Positions 36,044 to 45,057 of a DNA stretch of 64,000 bases are shown in pieces (within the stretch, counting starts at the first letter, position 1; every line of letters begins with the position of its first letter). A program made the position numbers and the translations under genes. The notes beneath the pieces are model-generated. The model was not told the DNA's origin. It searched no databases and saw only the letters and a program-made list of their open reading frames with translations. Origin of the DNA: Euzebyella marina (GTDB taxonomy: Bacteria; Bacteroidota; Bacteroidia; Flavobacteriales; Flavobacteriaceae); assembly GCF_014855515.1 (NCBI RefSeq), contig NZ_JACYFK010000002.1, positions 434,001 to 498,000 on the forward strand. Reading direction: 5' to 3'.

Positions 36044-36805
36044 ATGAGCACAAAAAAAATAGCACTGATTACCGGTGGCAGTAGAGGTTTAGGTAGAGAT
36101 ATGGCCCATAATATTGCAAAGAAAGGTATCGATATCATTTTCACCTATCACTCAAACCAAGAAGCTGCTGAAAAGGTAGTGTCTGAAGTAAACGAATATG
36201 GTGGCAAGGCAAAAGCTTTTCAGTTAGACACCAGTAATATTAAAGAATTCGATAATTTTTATTCCAGCTTAGAATCTTATTTGAAAGAGGAATATGGTCA
36301 TTCTAAATTTGATTTTTTGGTGAATAATGCCGGTACGGGTATCTACAAGCCTTTTTTGGAAACCACCGAAGATGATTTTGACGAAATGCAAAATATTCAC
36401 TTGAAAGGTGTTTATTTCTTAACGCAAAAAGCAGTTCCTTTTCTCAATGAGGGAGGCAGAATAATTAATATTTCTTCCGGATTAGCCCGCTTCTCCTTTC
36501 CTAATTCCAGTGCCTACGCTTCGGCAAAAGGGGGCGTTGAGGTTTTGACCAGATACTTGGCGAAAGAACTGGCATCGAAAAAGATATCGGCCAATGTAGT
36601 CGCACCCGGTGCGGTAGGTACCGATTTCGGTGGTGGCGAAAACAAGACCAATGAGCAAAAAATTAAAGCTGTTTCTAATTTGACCGCTTTGGGTCGAGTT
36701 GGTGAGCCAGAAGATATTGGTGGCGTCGTTGCCTTTTTATGCTCAGAAGATGCTCGTTGGATCAACGGTCAGCGCATTGAAGTAGCAGGTGGAATTTTAT
36801 TGTAG
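36044..36805 (+). CDS. short-chain dehydrogenase/reductase
   Basis: 253 residues, classical SDR: TGGSRGLG (about 10-17) binds NAD(P), NNAG near 94, catalytic Ser in NISSG and YASAK near 160-164, and C-terminal RIEVAGG. The Arg of the first motif suggests NADP preference. Substrate unknown. It directly precedes an AraC-type regulator (gap 5 bases), which may act on it. Confidence 0.9.
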   Translation: MSTKKIALITGGSRGLGRDMAHNIAKKGIDIIFTYHSNQEAAEKVVSEVNEYGGKAKAFQLDTSNIKEFDNFYSSLESYLKEEYGHSKFDFLVNNAGTGIYKPFLETTEDDFDEMQNIHLKGVYFLTQKAVPFLNEGGRIINISSGLARFSFPNSSAYASAKGGVEVLTRYLAKELASKKISANVVAPGAVGTDFGGGENKTNEQKIKAVSNLTALGRVGEPEDIGGVVAFLCSEDARWINGQRIEVAGGILL

Positions 36806-36810
36806 AAAGA

Positions 36811-37725
36811 TTGAAGAACAGAATTCGAAAAATAGAGACCATTACAGAATTTCATAGGATCAGGGGGCTTGACAGCCCTCTTCATCCTTTGGTTAGTTTG
36901 GTAGATTATGGTCAGACCAAGATATTTCCTGAAAATTATGGCGAAAGCTGGCATTTCGGGTTTTACTCCATCGGCGTCAAACGAAATGTAGGAACATTAA
37001 GATACGGGCAGCAAAAGTATGATTTTGACGAAGGGCTAATGTCATTTATCGCACCAGGCCAATTATTAAGATTAGAGCCGAACTCTAGGGCGAACTTAAA
37101 GCCTGAAGGTTGGTTACTGTTGATTCATACCGATTTTATTTGGAATACCACTTTGGCGAAAACTATTAAAAGATATGACTTCTTTCAATATGCCATAAAC
37201 GAGGCGCTCTTTATGTCTCAAAAGGAAGAGAAAACGGTCGAGTCTATTTTTCAAAACATAAAAAATGAGATAGAGACCAATATAGATGCCTACAGTCAAA
37301 ATATCATCATCGCTCAAATAGAACTGCTCTTGCAATATGCAGAAAGGTTCTATCAACGGCAGTTTATCACCCGAAAAAAGAACAATCACGAACTGCTAGC
37401 CAAGTTAGATACCCTGTTAGCAAAAGCTTTTGAAGACGAAAACCTGAAGAATGACGGACATCCTTCCGTACAGGTAGTTGCAGAGCAAATGAACTTGTCA
37501 CCCGATTACCTAAGTAGTCTTTTGAAGAACATCACTGGCACCACTACCCAGCAATATATTCAACAACGACTCATAGAAAAAGCAAAAGAAAAGTTGTCGA
37601 CCACAGAACTATCGGTCGGCGAAATTGCCTACACCCTCGGTTTTGAGCACTCCCAATCTTTTAGTAAACTTTTTAAGGCCAAGACCAATCTTTCCCCTAC
37701 CGAGTTCAGAACCACTTTCAATTAA
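36811..37725 (+). CDS. AraC family transcriptional regulator
   Basis: 304 residues with a TTG start at 36811, which matches the conserved N-terminus (KNRIRKIETITEFHRIRGL). An N-terminal cupin-like sensor domain is followed by two helix-turn-helix units at the C-terminus (about 210-304: VQVVAEQMNLSPDYLSSLLK and VGEIAYTLGFEHSQSFSKLFK). Five bases after the SDR stop, so the pair is one operon and probably self-regulating. Confidence 0.9.
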   Translation: MKNRIRKIETITEFHRIRGLDSPLHPLVSLVDYGQTKIFPENYGESWHFGFYSIGVKRNVGTLRYGQQKYDFDEGLMSFIAPGQLLRLEPNSRANLKPEGWLLLIHTDFIWNTTLAKTIKRYDFFQYAINEALFMSQKEEKTVESIFQNIKNEIETNIDAYSQNIIIAQIELLLQYAERFYQRQFITRKKNNHELLAKLDTLLAKAFEDENLKNDGHPSVQVVAEQMNLSPDYLSSLLKNITGTTTQQYIQQRLIEKAKEKLSTTELSVGEIAYTLGFEHSQSFSKLFKAKTNLSPTEFRTTFN

Positions 37726-37819
37726 TTTGAACCCGCGTCAAGCAATATTGCCAAATTTTGGTTCTGTTTTATCTAAGTGATACGTACCTTTCTACCAGGT
37801 AAACCAATTGGTGGCGACC

Positions 37820-38545
37820 ATGAGAATTGCACTGGCACAAATACAGTCTTTAAAAGGTGATGTTCAGGAAAATATTGAATTGCATAAAAAAGCGATTCGG
37901 TTATCTCTGGCTAACAAGGCAGATGCTATTTTTTTTCCTGAGCTGTCATTAACGGGCTACGAGCCCATGCTGGCCGAAAAGCTTAAAATGAAATTAGGTG
38001 ACAAAAGGCTTTTAGGTTTTCAGGAAATAAGTAATACCGAGAAGATAACTATTGGTCTTGGAATGCCCTTACATACGAAGAGCGGTATTGAAATTGCCAT
38101 AATCATTTTTCAACCTAACATTCCTCTTTCTGTTTATACCAAACAATTGCTGCACGAAGACGAACTGCCCTATTTTCAAGCAGGAAATAAATACGGTCAC
38201 ATTCAATTGTGCGAACAGCACATCGCTTTGGCCATTTGCTATGAAAGTCTTCAAAGTGAACATGCACGTGAAGCCATTAGTCATCATGCAGATATTTATT
38301 TAGCCAGTGTTGCCAAATCGCAAAGCGGAATTGAAAAAGCCTATGAACACTTCAAAAAACTATCAAAAACTCACCCTTTAACTGTTCTGATGTGCAATAA
38401 TATAGGGCCTTGTGACAATTTTGAAGGAGCAGGTCAAAGTGCAGTATGGAAAAATGGAGATTTATTGGGAAGCCTATTTCCTGATAAAGAAGGTATCTTG
38501 ATATTTGATTCTACAAAACAATCTACCGAGAGTTTTTATTTTTAG
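37820..38545 (+). CDS. carbon-nitrogen hydrolase (nitrilase superfamily)
   Basis: 241 residues from ATG 37820; a TTG at 37808 is in frame. The Glu-Lys-Cys catalytic triad is visible: E41 in FFPELSLTGYEP, K108 in VYTKQLLHEDE and C140 in LAICYESLQ. Such enzymes hydrolyse amides or nitriles. The substrate is unknown; the family is broad. A small gene follows after two bases. Confidence 0.88.
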   Translation: MRIALAQIQSLKGDVQENIELHKKAIRLSLANKADAIFFPELSLTGYEPMLAEKLKMKLGDKRLLGFQEISNTEKITIGLGMPLHTKSGIEIAIIIFQPNIPLSVYTKQLLHEDELPYFQAGNKYGHIQLCEQHIALAICYESLQSEHAREAISHHADIYLASVAKSQSGIEKAYEHFKKLSKTHPLTVLMCNNIGPCDNFEGAGQSAVWKNGDLLGSLFPDKEGILIFDSTKQSTESFYF

Positions 38546-38547
38546 AT

Positions 38548-38883
38548 ATGAATTATCACGATAAAAAGTTCATTCCCGTAAAAAATTCAGAGAATGGCGA
38601 AACCTCTGAAGAAACCATATTTCATTATCAGCAAGATGGCAACATTCTTACGTGCGAATATTCCGGAGGTAAAATTAAAAAAGGGCATCTTATCGGTGTG
38701 GTGAGTTCCACCGGACACATCGATATGCGCTATCACCAAATCAATATAGAAGGAAAGCTAATGACCGGCATTTGCCATTCTACCCCAGAGATTCTCGATA
38801 ACGGAAAAGTTCGACTTTACGAGACTTGGCAATGGACGTCAGGTGACCAGTCAAAAGGAGAATCTATTCTCGAAGAAATATAG
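38548..38883 (+). CDS. small conserved protein of unknown function
   Basis: 111 residues, predicted mostly beta strand, cytoplasmic (no signal). I recall similar sequences carrying a misleading N-acetylglutamate synthase label; no acetyltransferase motif is seen. WQWTSGDQSKGESILEE near the end is well defined. Starts two bases after the hydrolase stop, so probably in the same operon. Confidence 0.75.
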   Translation: MNYHDKKFIPVKNSENGETSEETIFHYQQDGNILTCEYSGGKIKKGHLIGVVSSTGHIDMRYHQINIEGKLMTGICHSTPEILDNGKVRLYETWQWTSGDQSKGESILEEI

Positions 38884-38937
38884 GATTTGTAGCTCTTTTC
38901 AAATTATAATAATTTAACGACGCCAAGAAAATAAAAG

Positions 38938-39588
38938 ATGAAGAACGAAAAGATTGACCTTTATTTAGAAAAAGTAGATCAATGGCAGGCCGAGTTGACC
39001 CGTTTAAGGCAGCTGGTTCTTGACTGTGGTTTAGAAGAGGAATTGAAATGGGGGGTGCCGTGCTATACCTTAAATGGTAACAATGTACTCATCTTAGGCA
39101 ACTTCAAACAGTTTTGCAATATCAGTTTTCTCAAAGGAGTTCTGATGGATGACCCTTTGAAAATTATGGAGAAACCAGGCGAAAACTCAAGAATTGCCCG
39201 CATCATCAAATTTACCAGCGTTGAAGAGATTAACTCACAGTGGGACACCTTAAGAGCTTATATTTTTGAGGCCATTGATATAGAGAAAAAAGGCCTTAAG
39301 GTTGAGAAAAAGCCAGAAAGTACAGAAGACTTTGTTGAAGAACTTCAACAACGACTTGAAAGCGATTCCGATTTTAGCGAGGCTTTCAATGCTCTCACCC
39401 TAGGACGACAACGGGCCTATAATATTTATTTTTCAGGAGCCAAACAGGCGAAAACTAGAGAATCGCGCATAGAAAAATATACCGAGCGCATTATGAACGG
39501 TAAAGGTTTTCATGATTGTGTCTGCGGCCTTTCTAAAAGAATGCCTACTTGCGATGGTTCACATAAAAAGCTGGCCAAAAAGTCTTGA
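38938..39588 (+). CDS. YdeI/DUF1801-type protein with C-terminal CDGSH-like cluster motif
   Basis: 216 residues. Residues 10-110 are a DUF1801-type domain (LRQLVLDCGLEEELKWGVPC near 22-41) and 125-185 the YdeI-type helical tail (EAFNALTLGRQRAYNIYFSG). The last 23 residues carry C194-x-C196-x2-S199-x3-P203-x-C205-DGS-H209, an exact fit to the CDGSH 2Fe-2S ligand pattern (three Cys, one His). That would make it a redox or cluster-handling protein. The cluster is inferred from the motif. Confidence 0.8.
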   Translation: MKNEKIDLYLEKVDQWQAELTRLRQLVLDCGLEEELKWGVPCYTLNGNNVLILGNFKQFCNISFLKGVLMDDPLKIMEKPGENSRIARIIKFTSVEEINSQWDTLRAYIFEAIDIEKKGLKVEKKPESTEDFVEELQQRLESDSDFSEAFNALTLGRQRAYNIYFSGAKQAKTRESRIEKYTERIMNGKGFHDCVCGLSKRMPTCDGSHKKLAKKS

Positions 39589-39595
39589 TTATTTA

Positions 39596-40714
39596 CTATT
39601 CTACAAACTGAAGCACTTTTTGCGGAAGCAAGATTTTATCAATAATATGTACCACTCCGTTTTTGGCTTCCACATCTTTGATATTAAAATAGGCCCTGAT
39701 TTCAGAGGCATCCTTTATCGCGAAATCTTCTCCTTCCTTTACCAGTTGAATTGAATCGTTGGTTAGCAAGGTTTCAACAACTCCTTCTTTAAAATCAGTT
39801 GAAAGTAACCTTTGGTTCGTAAAATGCCCAAGAAGAATATCGTTCAACACTTGTAGTTCAAAGAAATTCTGAAAATCATCAAAATCATCATAGGGATCTC
39901 CCAAAATATCAAAGAGAAGTTCAACAGCTTGGTTGTTCGGAGCAAAAATAGTTAGGGCTTCTTCCCCTTCCACCAGATTAAAAAGATCAGCCTTCATCAT
40001 TGCTTCTTCAAACATTTGCAAATCTTCATTGTCAACAATAATCTCTTTCAATGTAGGCTTCGGAAAAAATACATCTCTCACCGATGTGGGCCATAAAATT
40101 TCATTCACACCATAAACCACACCGTTAGCAACTTCTGAACCTAAGTCTATAAGTTCAATTGATTGGTGGGAAGCAGTCTCTAAGTAAATACTCTCGCCAA
40201 CTTTCACTTTGATTTCCTCTCCATGTTCCGACGAAAGGTAATCGTCATTTAAAAAGTCTTCTGAAAAAAGAGCGTTCCCACGCAACAAATGATACTGAAG
40301 TATGGCCTGTAACAGTTCAATCTCTGAAGCGTCATCAAAATCATCGAGAGAATCATATCCGTCTATACTTTCTAAAAAATCGCTAAAGGCCATATCGGTA
40401 GGTGCAAAGAAGGTAATCATTATTTCGCCCGATAGTAGTTCGGTGAGTGATGCATCCACTTTGTTCAGAGCTTCGCTCAACATATGGTAATCTTCTGTTT
40501 GCGTGATATATTCATAAGCATTCGGAGTACCATCGCCCTCTTCATTATTGTCTTCCTCTTCTTCTTGGGGTTCATCCACGACTTCTTCCTGGTCGGGATT
40601 AGACCCCTTGTCATCGATCTCCGGGCTGTCATCACTACTAGAGCAATTTGTTAATAACAGGGTAAGGATGATAACCACTAAAGAAAAAAATGGGTGCTTG
40701 TATTTTTGTTGCAT
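39596..40714 (-). CDS. fasciclin (FAS1) domain lipoprotein
   Basis: 372 residues from the start at 40714; the frame is open to 40738, but the lipoprotein signal begins at MQQKYKHPFFS. The lipobox-like end is LLTNCSSSDD, followed by an acidic linker and two FAS1 domains (TFFAPTDMAFSDFL and TIFAPNNQAVELLF are the first-strand signatures). FAS1 domains mediate adhesion. It is the last gene of a run with a di-heme peroxidase and a PhoX-like protein. Confidence 0.86.
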   Translation of the reverse strand: MQQKYKHPFFSLVVIILTLLLTNCSSSDDSPEIDDKGSNPDQEEVVDEPQEEEEDNNEEGDGTPNAYEYITQTEDYHMLSEALNKVDASLTELLSGEIMITFFAPTDMAFSDFLESIDGYDSLDDFDDASEIELLQAILQYHLLRGNALFSEDFLNDDYLSSEHGEEIKVKVGESIYLETASHQSIELIDLGSEVANGVVYGVNEILWPTSVRDVFFPKPTLKEIIVDNEDLQMFEEAMMKADLFNLVEGEEALTIFAPNNQAVELLFDILGDPYDDFDDFQNFFELQVLNDILLGHFTNQRLLSTDFKEGVVETLLTNDSIQLVKEGEDFAIKDASEIRAYFNIKDVEAKNGVVHIIDKILLPQKVLQFVE

Positions 40715-40759
40715 CGTTATATTTTTTTGGAACGTCAAAAGTCACTTTTAATAGAGACA

Positions 40760-42637
40760 TTACTGATTTGCATTGTTTTCGGAACTACTTTGCGCCACTA
40801 ATTGACTATTATCACCAGTTTTGCCCTGTACTTTGGTATCAGTAAGCGTTTTCAAAAAGGCTATAATGGCCCTTTGTTCACTGTCCGATAGCTGCAGTTC
40901 ATCAAAAGGTAGGGTTTGATGTTCGAGATCAAAACCCATTCCGCCGCCGCCACCTTGATTGTAGAAATCCATTACTTGTTCCAATGTTTGGTAGGCACCG
41001 TTATGCATATAAGGGGCGGTTAAGGCGACATTTCTTACTGTGGGAGTTTTGAACATACCCCTATGAACCTCTTTGCCATAGCGCCAAAAGAAGCCCAAAT
41101 CATCATCTAACTCTTGATTGGAAGCCGTTTCAGGAACCCCGATGACCTCTTTTTCGGTTTCCGAAAAAAATGGCGGTACCGTACCATTGGTCAATGGCAT
41201 GAAATGACAGGTGGCACAAAGGGCTTTTCCCATGAAAAGGTTCATTCCTAATTTTTCTTCTTCTGAAAAATTTGATTCCTCTCCCCTCATATTTCTATCG
41301 AATTTCGAGTCAAAACCATTCAGGGTAGAGATGTAGGTCGACAATGCCCTTATGACATCGGTATTTCGGGTCGAAACTTTACCATAAGCTTCTTCAAACA
41401 TGGCCGTATAGGTCGAATCGGATAATATTTCTGTAGAAAATTCATGAACACTACTAGCAAATTCTTGCTCATTGGTAAAAACAGAGGTTATTTGGTCCAA
41501 AATATTCTCGGCACGCCCATCCCAAAAAAAACTTTTTTGAAATGCCACATTGATTAACGTAGGTGTATTTCTTTGTAAAGTATTGCCTGTATTATCTAAA
41601 TTGGCCGTTATGCCATCGGAATATGCCTTCTCAGGAATATGACAGGTGGCACATGACATAGTACCATCTTTTGCCAATTTTGGCTCAAAAAATAATTTTT
41701 TGCCCAAAGCCAATTGTTTCTCATTGGTATTTCTGTTAACGGGAGGAGTAAAATAGGTGAGATTAAAGGCATCTTTTTCGAAAAATGTAGAAGCGTCAAA
41801 ATTGAACGGTTTGTTGTTGACGCCTGCCCAAAGACCACTCTCTTTTCTGATGGACACCCAATTTCTGGTTATAGGATTCATATAATCCCTTATGAAGGTA
41901 TACCTATCAAAAGTTTCAAAATCGGTATTCTGATCCAGGTATTGAATGGCCATTTTAATATTTTCAGTAAAACTTGTATCCAGATCTTGGTTTTTATCTT
42001 GAACCAAATTTTGGATGGATAGACCGTAAACCGTATAAAGACTTTGTAGTGAAATTTTACTTTCTTCTAGCCCCCATAAACTAACAGGAGTGTCAAAACC
42101 TACAATACCAAGGCTGACAATGCGCATCAATTGCTGATGGGTAGCTATAAAGAAACGCTCGGCATTTAAGCTTCTTTCCCCAGTGTTTTCCAAAAGGTTG
42201 ACCAAAAGACCCTTGGTCAAGTTGGTCTCTCTAATAAATACGGTGGCATCTTCACCTCCTTCAAAAATAGTTTCCTCTATCTTTTGCAAACCTAAAGGAG
42301 CCAATACCCTTTCGGTGTCTTCGGCAAAAATGGGCAATGCAGGTCCATTCGCTCTATGCCCAATAGCGGGATTTAGATAAGACGCATAAGGCTCGGCCTT
42401 TTTAAAGTTTATCCTTAACTTTTTGAAGACTTCTTTAGCCTTCTCACTTTCAGGATTTAAATGAGCAAGAGAGTCAATCAATTCGACCGTTCTTGTCATA
42501 TGTGAATGATAAAATTTTTGTGCTTCGGTCCAGTCTATATCAGGGCCTTTCTCATGATTATTGGCCAATTGTTTAGAGCCATCTTTACACGATATAAAAA
42601 ACATTAACAATAAGATGGAAAGAAAATATTTGTACAT
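40760..42637 (-). CDS. di-heme cytochrome c peroxidase / MauG-like lipoprotein
   Basis: 625 residues from 42637 (MYKYFLSILLLMFFISC, lipobox FISC). An N-terminal helical part of about 280 residues, as in the extended bacterial forms, precedes two heme sites: CATCHIPEKAYSDG and CATCHFMPLTNGT. Bacterial di-heme peroxidases reduce H2O2 using cytochrome c; MauG-like relatives oxidise proteins. The lipid anchor puts it in the envelope. It lies between the PhoX-like and fasciclin genes. Confidence 0.87.
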   Translation of the reverse strand: MYKYFLSILLLMFFISCKDGSKQLANNHEKGPDIDWTEAQKFYHSHMTRTVELIDSLAHLNPESEKAKEVFKKLRINFKKAEPYASYLNPAIGHRANGPALPIFAEDTERVLAPLGLQKIEETIFEGGEDATVFIRETNLTKGLLVNLLENTGERSLNAERFFIATHQQLMRIVSLGIVGFDTPVSLWGLEESKISLQSLYTVYGLSIQNLVQDKNQDLDTSFTENIKMAIQYLDQNTDFETFDRYTFIRDYMNPITRNWVSIRKESGLWAGVNNKPFNFDASTFFEKDAFNLTYFTPPVNRNTNEKQLALGKKLFFEPKLAKDGTMSCATCHIPEKAYSDGITANLDNTGNTLQRNTPTLINVAFQKSFFWDGRAENILDQITSVFTNEQEFASSVHEFSTEILSDSTYTAMFEEAYGKVSTRNTDVIRALSTYISTLNGFDSKFDRNMRGEESNFSEEEKLGMNLFMGKALCATCHFMPLTNGTVPPFFSETEKEVIGVPETASNQELDDDLGFFWRYGKEVHRGMFKTPTVRNVALTAPYMHNGAYQTLEQVMDFYNQGGGGGMGFDLEHQTLPFDELQLSDSEQRAIIAFLKTLTDTKVQGKTGDNSQLVAQSSSENNANQ

Positions 42638-42667
42638 GACGGACACAGCATTTTTTTTAAATAGGTA

Positions 42668-42690
42668 AGACCCCTGATGAACAGGGGTCT
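42668..42690 (-). other. hairpin between the PhoX-like and peroxidase genes
   Basis: AGACCCCTG (42668-42676) pairs with CAGGGGTCT (42682-42690) around ATGAA. On the minus strand it is followed by only a mixed sequence with no T run, so it is likely a transcript-stabilising or partial stop structure within the operon. Confidence 0.5.
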
Positions 42691-42717
42691 CAACCAAAAA
42701 CAGAATAATTAAGCGTA

Positions 42718-44256
42718 TTATCTAGGCAATCCTTTCAATATAACTATTTGGCCACCTTGATCATCTTCACGGGCACCAGCTGCAATGGCATCAGGCCTAT
42801 CAGACTCCATATCATGACCATCTACACTTTTAAAATCATCACTTTGCCAGTAATGGGGTTGAAGGTTTAGCAAGAAAGTATTTGGCTCTCCAATTTTCTC
42901 TGAAATATCTTCAAGTGCACCGAATTCGCCACTGAACCCAGAACCGCCAGAAGGATCAAGGTCATTTCTAATTACCAATTCTAAAACAACCTTTGCATTG
43001 TTACCGTTCAGGTCAGTTTGATAAATGTAGGCAGCATGGCCTCTATCAAAAGAGTTCGGGTCTTCTTGCAGGTAGATGAAGTTTTCGGTTACACAAATGT
43101 TATCAGGACTTTGAAGCTCAGGCACATTACCATCCATATTATTTGTATCGGTATTACCGCTGACAATCTGAGTAAGCTTTCCAGTCAAAGGAGAATCTTC
43201 ATCCAATTCTAAACGATAGGCAGTACCCCAATCGTTATAGGTACCGGCACCTGGGCCGCGGCCTGTGACCGCTACAAAAACGTTTCTGTTATTGTCAGAA
43301 GAACCTTTTTGATAGTCAACATCCTCTACCCTCATAAATGCACTGGCATTAACGGCAACGCAGGCATCTTCCATCTCGTCTTTTGTCATATCGGCACCGT
43401 TCTCAATTTCTACAAATTCAAATGCATAAGTTTCACCAAAAGCCAAATCACCTTCATTGTAAGTAACACCAGAAGATACGGGTGCAGGGTTTATGGCATT
43501 ACCATCGGCATCGGTGGACCCCGAAGCAACTTCTTTTAACCTTAATACATATACTTTACCATTGTTCAAATCGGCATCGCCGTTTTCAGACATGTAGAGA
43601 ATAATTTGTCCTTCAGAACCGCTAGAGTCATCATCACCTCCTATGATTACGGTTTTTCCAGGATAGGCATCTCTAGGTAACGGTACTGCATTTTCCCATG
43701 AGAATTCTCCTAGCGCATCAAGACCAAAATCGGCCGTTGGGGTTGGGGTCTCTATGTAGGGATCAATAGCTTTTACATCGTAATGAAAGCTCTCGGAAGC
43801 CGATAAGAAAATATCACGTGGGCCACCATGTACACTTGCTTCCCACATGGTTCCCGAACATTGTCTTGCAAAATCAGCAACCCCAGAGTTCAATAACCAC
43901 TCCCCTCCTGTTGGGTTCATATACTCATCAAAATGAAGTCTACTAACGGCATAGTCATCTTCGGCATTTACTATGTACATGTAGCCGTCACCTTCTTTTA
44001 AGAAACCGGCGCCATCTTGTGCACCCACCAATCTAAAGCCATCTTGCAATACATCGGTTGAGCTGATTAATGAGTAGGCTTTAACAAAGTTGAATTGAGG
44101 TTTCATGGCCACTAAGGGCTCTAGTTCAGATTTATTCTCGAAAATGGTTCCTTTCTCCTTTCCAGGACCATGGCCGAGAAAATCATCTAGCTTGTCGCAT
44201 GAGCTGACCGTAACGGCCAACCCTGCACAAAAAAGTAGTTTACTAAGTGTTCTCAT
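42718..44256 (-). CDS. PhoX/DUF839-like phosphatase lipoprotein
   Basis: 512 residues from 44256 (MRTLSKLLFCAGLAVTVSSC); upstream in-frame codons would precede the signal. After the lipobox it is a beta-propeller-like DUF839 protein: GKTVIIGGDDDSSGSEGQIILYMSEN (position shown by key residues GGDDD), SPDNICVTENFIYLQEDP with the metal-binding Glu/Asp, and SDRPDAIAAGAREDDQGGQIV. DUF839 includes calcium/iron PhoX alkaline phosphatases, so release of phosphate from esters is likely. It heads the three-lipoprotein operon. Repeats resembling a Pho box lie 107-132 bases upstream. Confidence 0.78.
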   Translation of the reverse strand: MRTLSKLLFCAGLAVTVSSCDKLDDFLGHGPGKEKGTIFENKSELEPLVAMKPQFNFVKAYSLISSTDVLQDGFRLVGAQDGAGFLKEGDGYMYIVNAEDDYAVSRLHFDEYMNPTGGEWLLNSGVADFARQCSGTMWEASVHGGPRDIFLSASESFHYDVKAIDPYIETPTPTADFGLDALGEFSWENAVPLPRDAYPGKTVIIGGDDDSSGSEGQIILYMSENGDADLNNGKVYVLRLKEVASGSTDADGNAINPAPVSSGVTYNEGDLAFGETYAFEFVEIENGADMTKDEMEDACVAVNASAFMRVEDVDYQKGSSDNNRNVFVAVTGRGPGAGTYNDWGTAYRLELDEDSPLTGKLTQIVSGNTDTNNMDGNVPELQSPDNICVTENFIYLQEDPNSFDRGHAAYIYQTDLNGNNAKVVLELVIRNDLDPSGGSGFSGEFGALEDISEKIGEPNTFLLNLQPHYWQSDDFKSVDGHDMESDRPDAIAAGAREDDQGGQIVILKGLPR

Positions 44257-44362
44257 TTTTGTTTCTAGGTTTTTCTTTAAAAGTTCTTTAACAAAAATAT
44301 GGTTGAGAGCACCCATGGAAGTTAACTCAATATGGTCATAATTTAAACGTAAGTTGAATTTT

Positions 44363-44388
44363 ATGTTAAATGGTTACGACAATGTTAC
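44363..44388 (-). promoter_or_regulatory. direct repeats resembling a Pho box
   Basis: On the minus strand, TAACAT (44388-44383), TAACCA (44377-44372) and TAACAT (44368-44363) are spaced 11 and 9 bases apart. That spacing resembles PhoB-type boxes and the upstream position of a phosphatase fits. Binding is not shown. Confidence 0.3.
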
Positions 44389-44582
44389 TATTAAAGATGA
44401 TTCTAAATAATATCCTCAAAATGAACTATCTAACTCAAATTTTATAATAGTCTAGAAACCATAAATCAAACAAGTAGAACTTTATAATAAGTAGGCGCGG
44501 GTAATTAAAACACTTTGCTCGATTTTGACTCTTCAAGTTTGTTTATATTAGTCATGCCAAGCAAAAACTAGAACTTTACCGA

Positions 44583-45044
44583 ATGCAACCTAACGGCATC
44601 TCTATTTTCAATAATCTGAAAATTATTCATACAGCCCTACTCATCGGCATGGTGCTGTTTGGCATTTTTGTCTATACCCAGAACGGACAGTTTATTGCAG
44701 AAATCGAAGAGGGAGATATTTTTGTTTATATCGTTCCAATAGTAGCCTTTGCCGCCTATTTTTTGGGAATGCTTTTTTTCAAAAAGATGATTCTTAGATT
44801 AAAAAGGGAAGATAGCCTAAAGCAAAAGTTGGAAGTCTACCAAAAGGCCAATTTGGTCAATTACGCCTTTCTAGAAGCGGCCGCTATGTTGGCACTTGTT
44901 GCCTACTTTCTGAAAGGTACCGCGCTATACTTGGTCATTGCGCTCTGCATCATGGCCTTTTATATTTCGAAACGCCCTACTATTAATAAGCTGCTCAACG
45001 ACTTACCACTTTCAATGGAAGAAACAAATCAATTAACTAAATAA
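44583..45044 (+). CDS. four-helix membrane protein of unknown function
   Basis: 153 residues with four hydrophobic segments (IIHTALLIGMVLFGIFVYT, FVYIVPIVAFAAYFLGMLFF, FLEAAAMLALVAYFLKG and YLVIALCIMAFYIS). A charged loop follows TM2 and a polar tail closes it. I do not recognise a family. It precedes the SGNH gene by 13 bases on the same strand, so it may head that operon. A leader of over 300 bases between it and the divergent PhoX-like gene holds only promoter-like AT-rich sequence. Confidence 0.78.
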   Translation: MQPNGISIFNNLKIIHTALLIGMVLFGIFVYTQNGQFIAEIEEGDIFVYIVPIVAFAAYFLGMLFFKKMILRLKREDSLKQKLEVYQKANLVNYAFLEAAAMLALVAYFLKGTALYLVIALCIMAFYISKRPTINKLLNDLPLSMEETNQLTK

Positions 45045-45057
45045 CTTAAAACTACAT

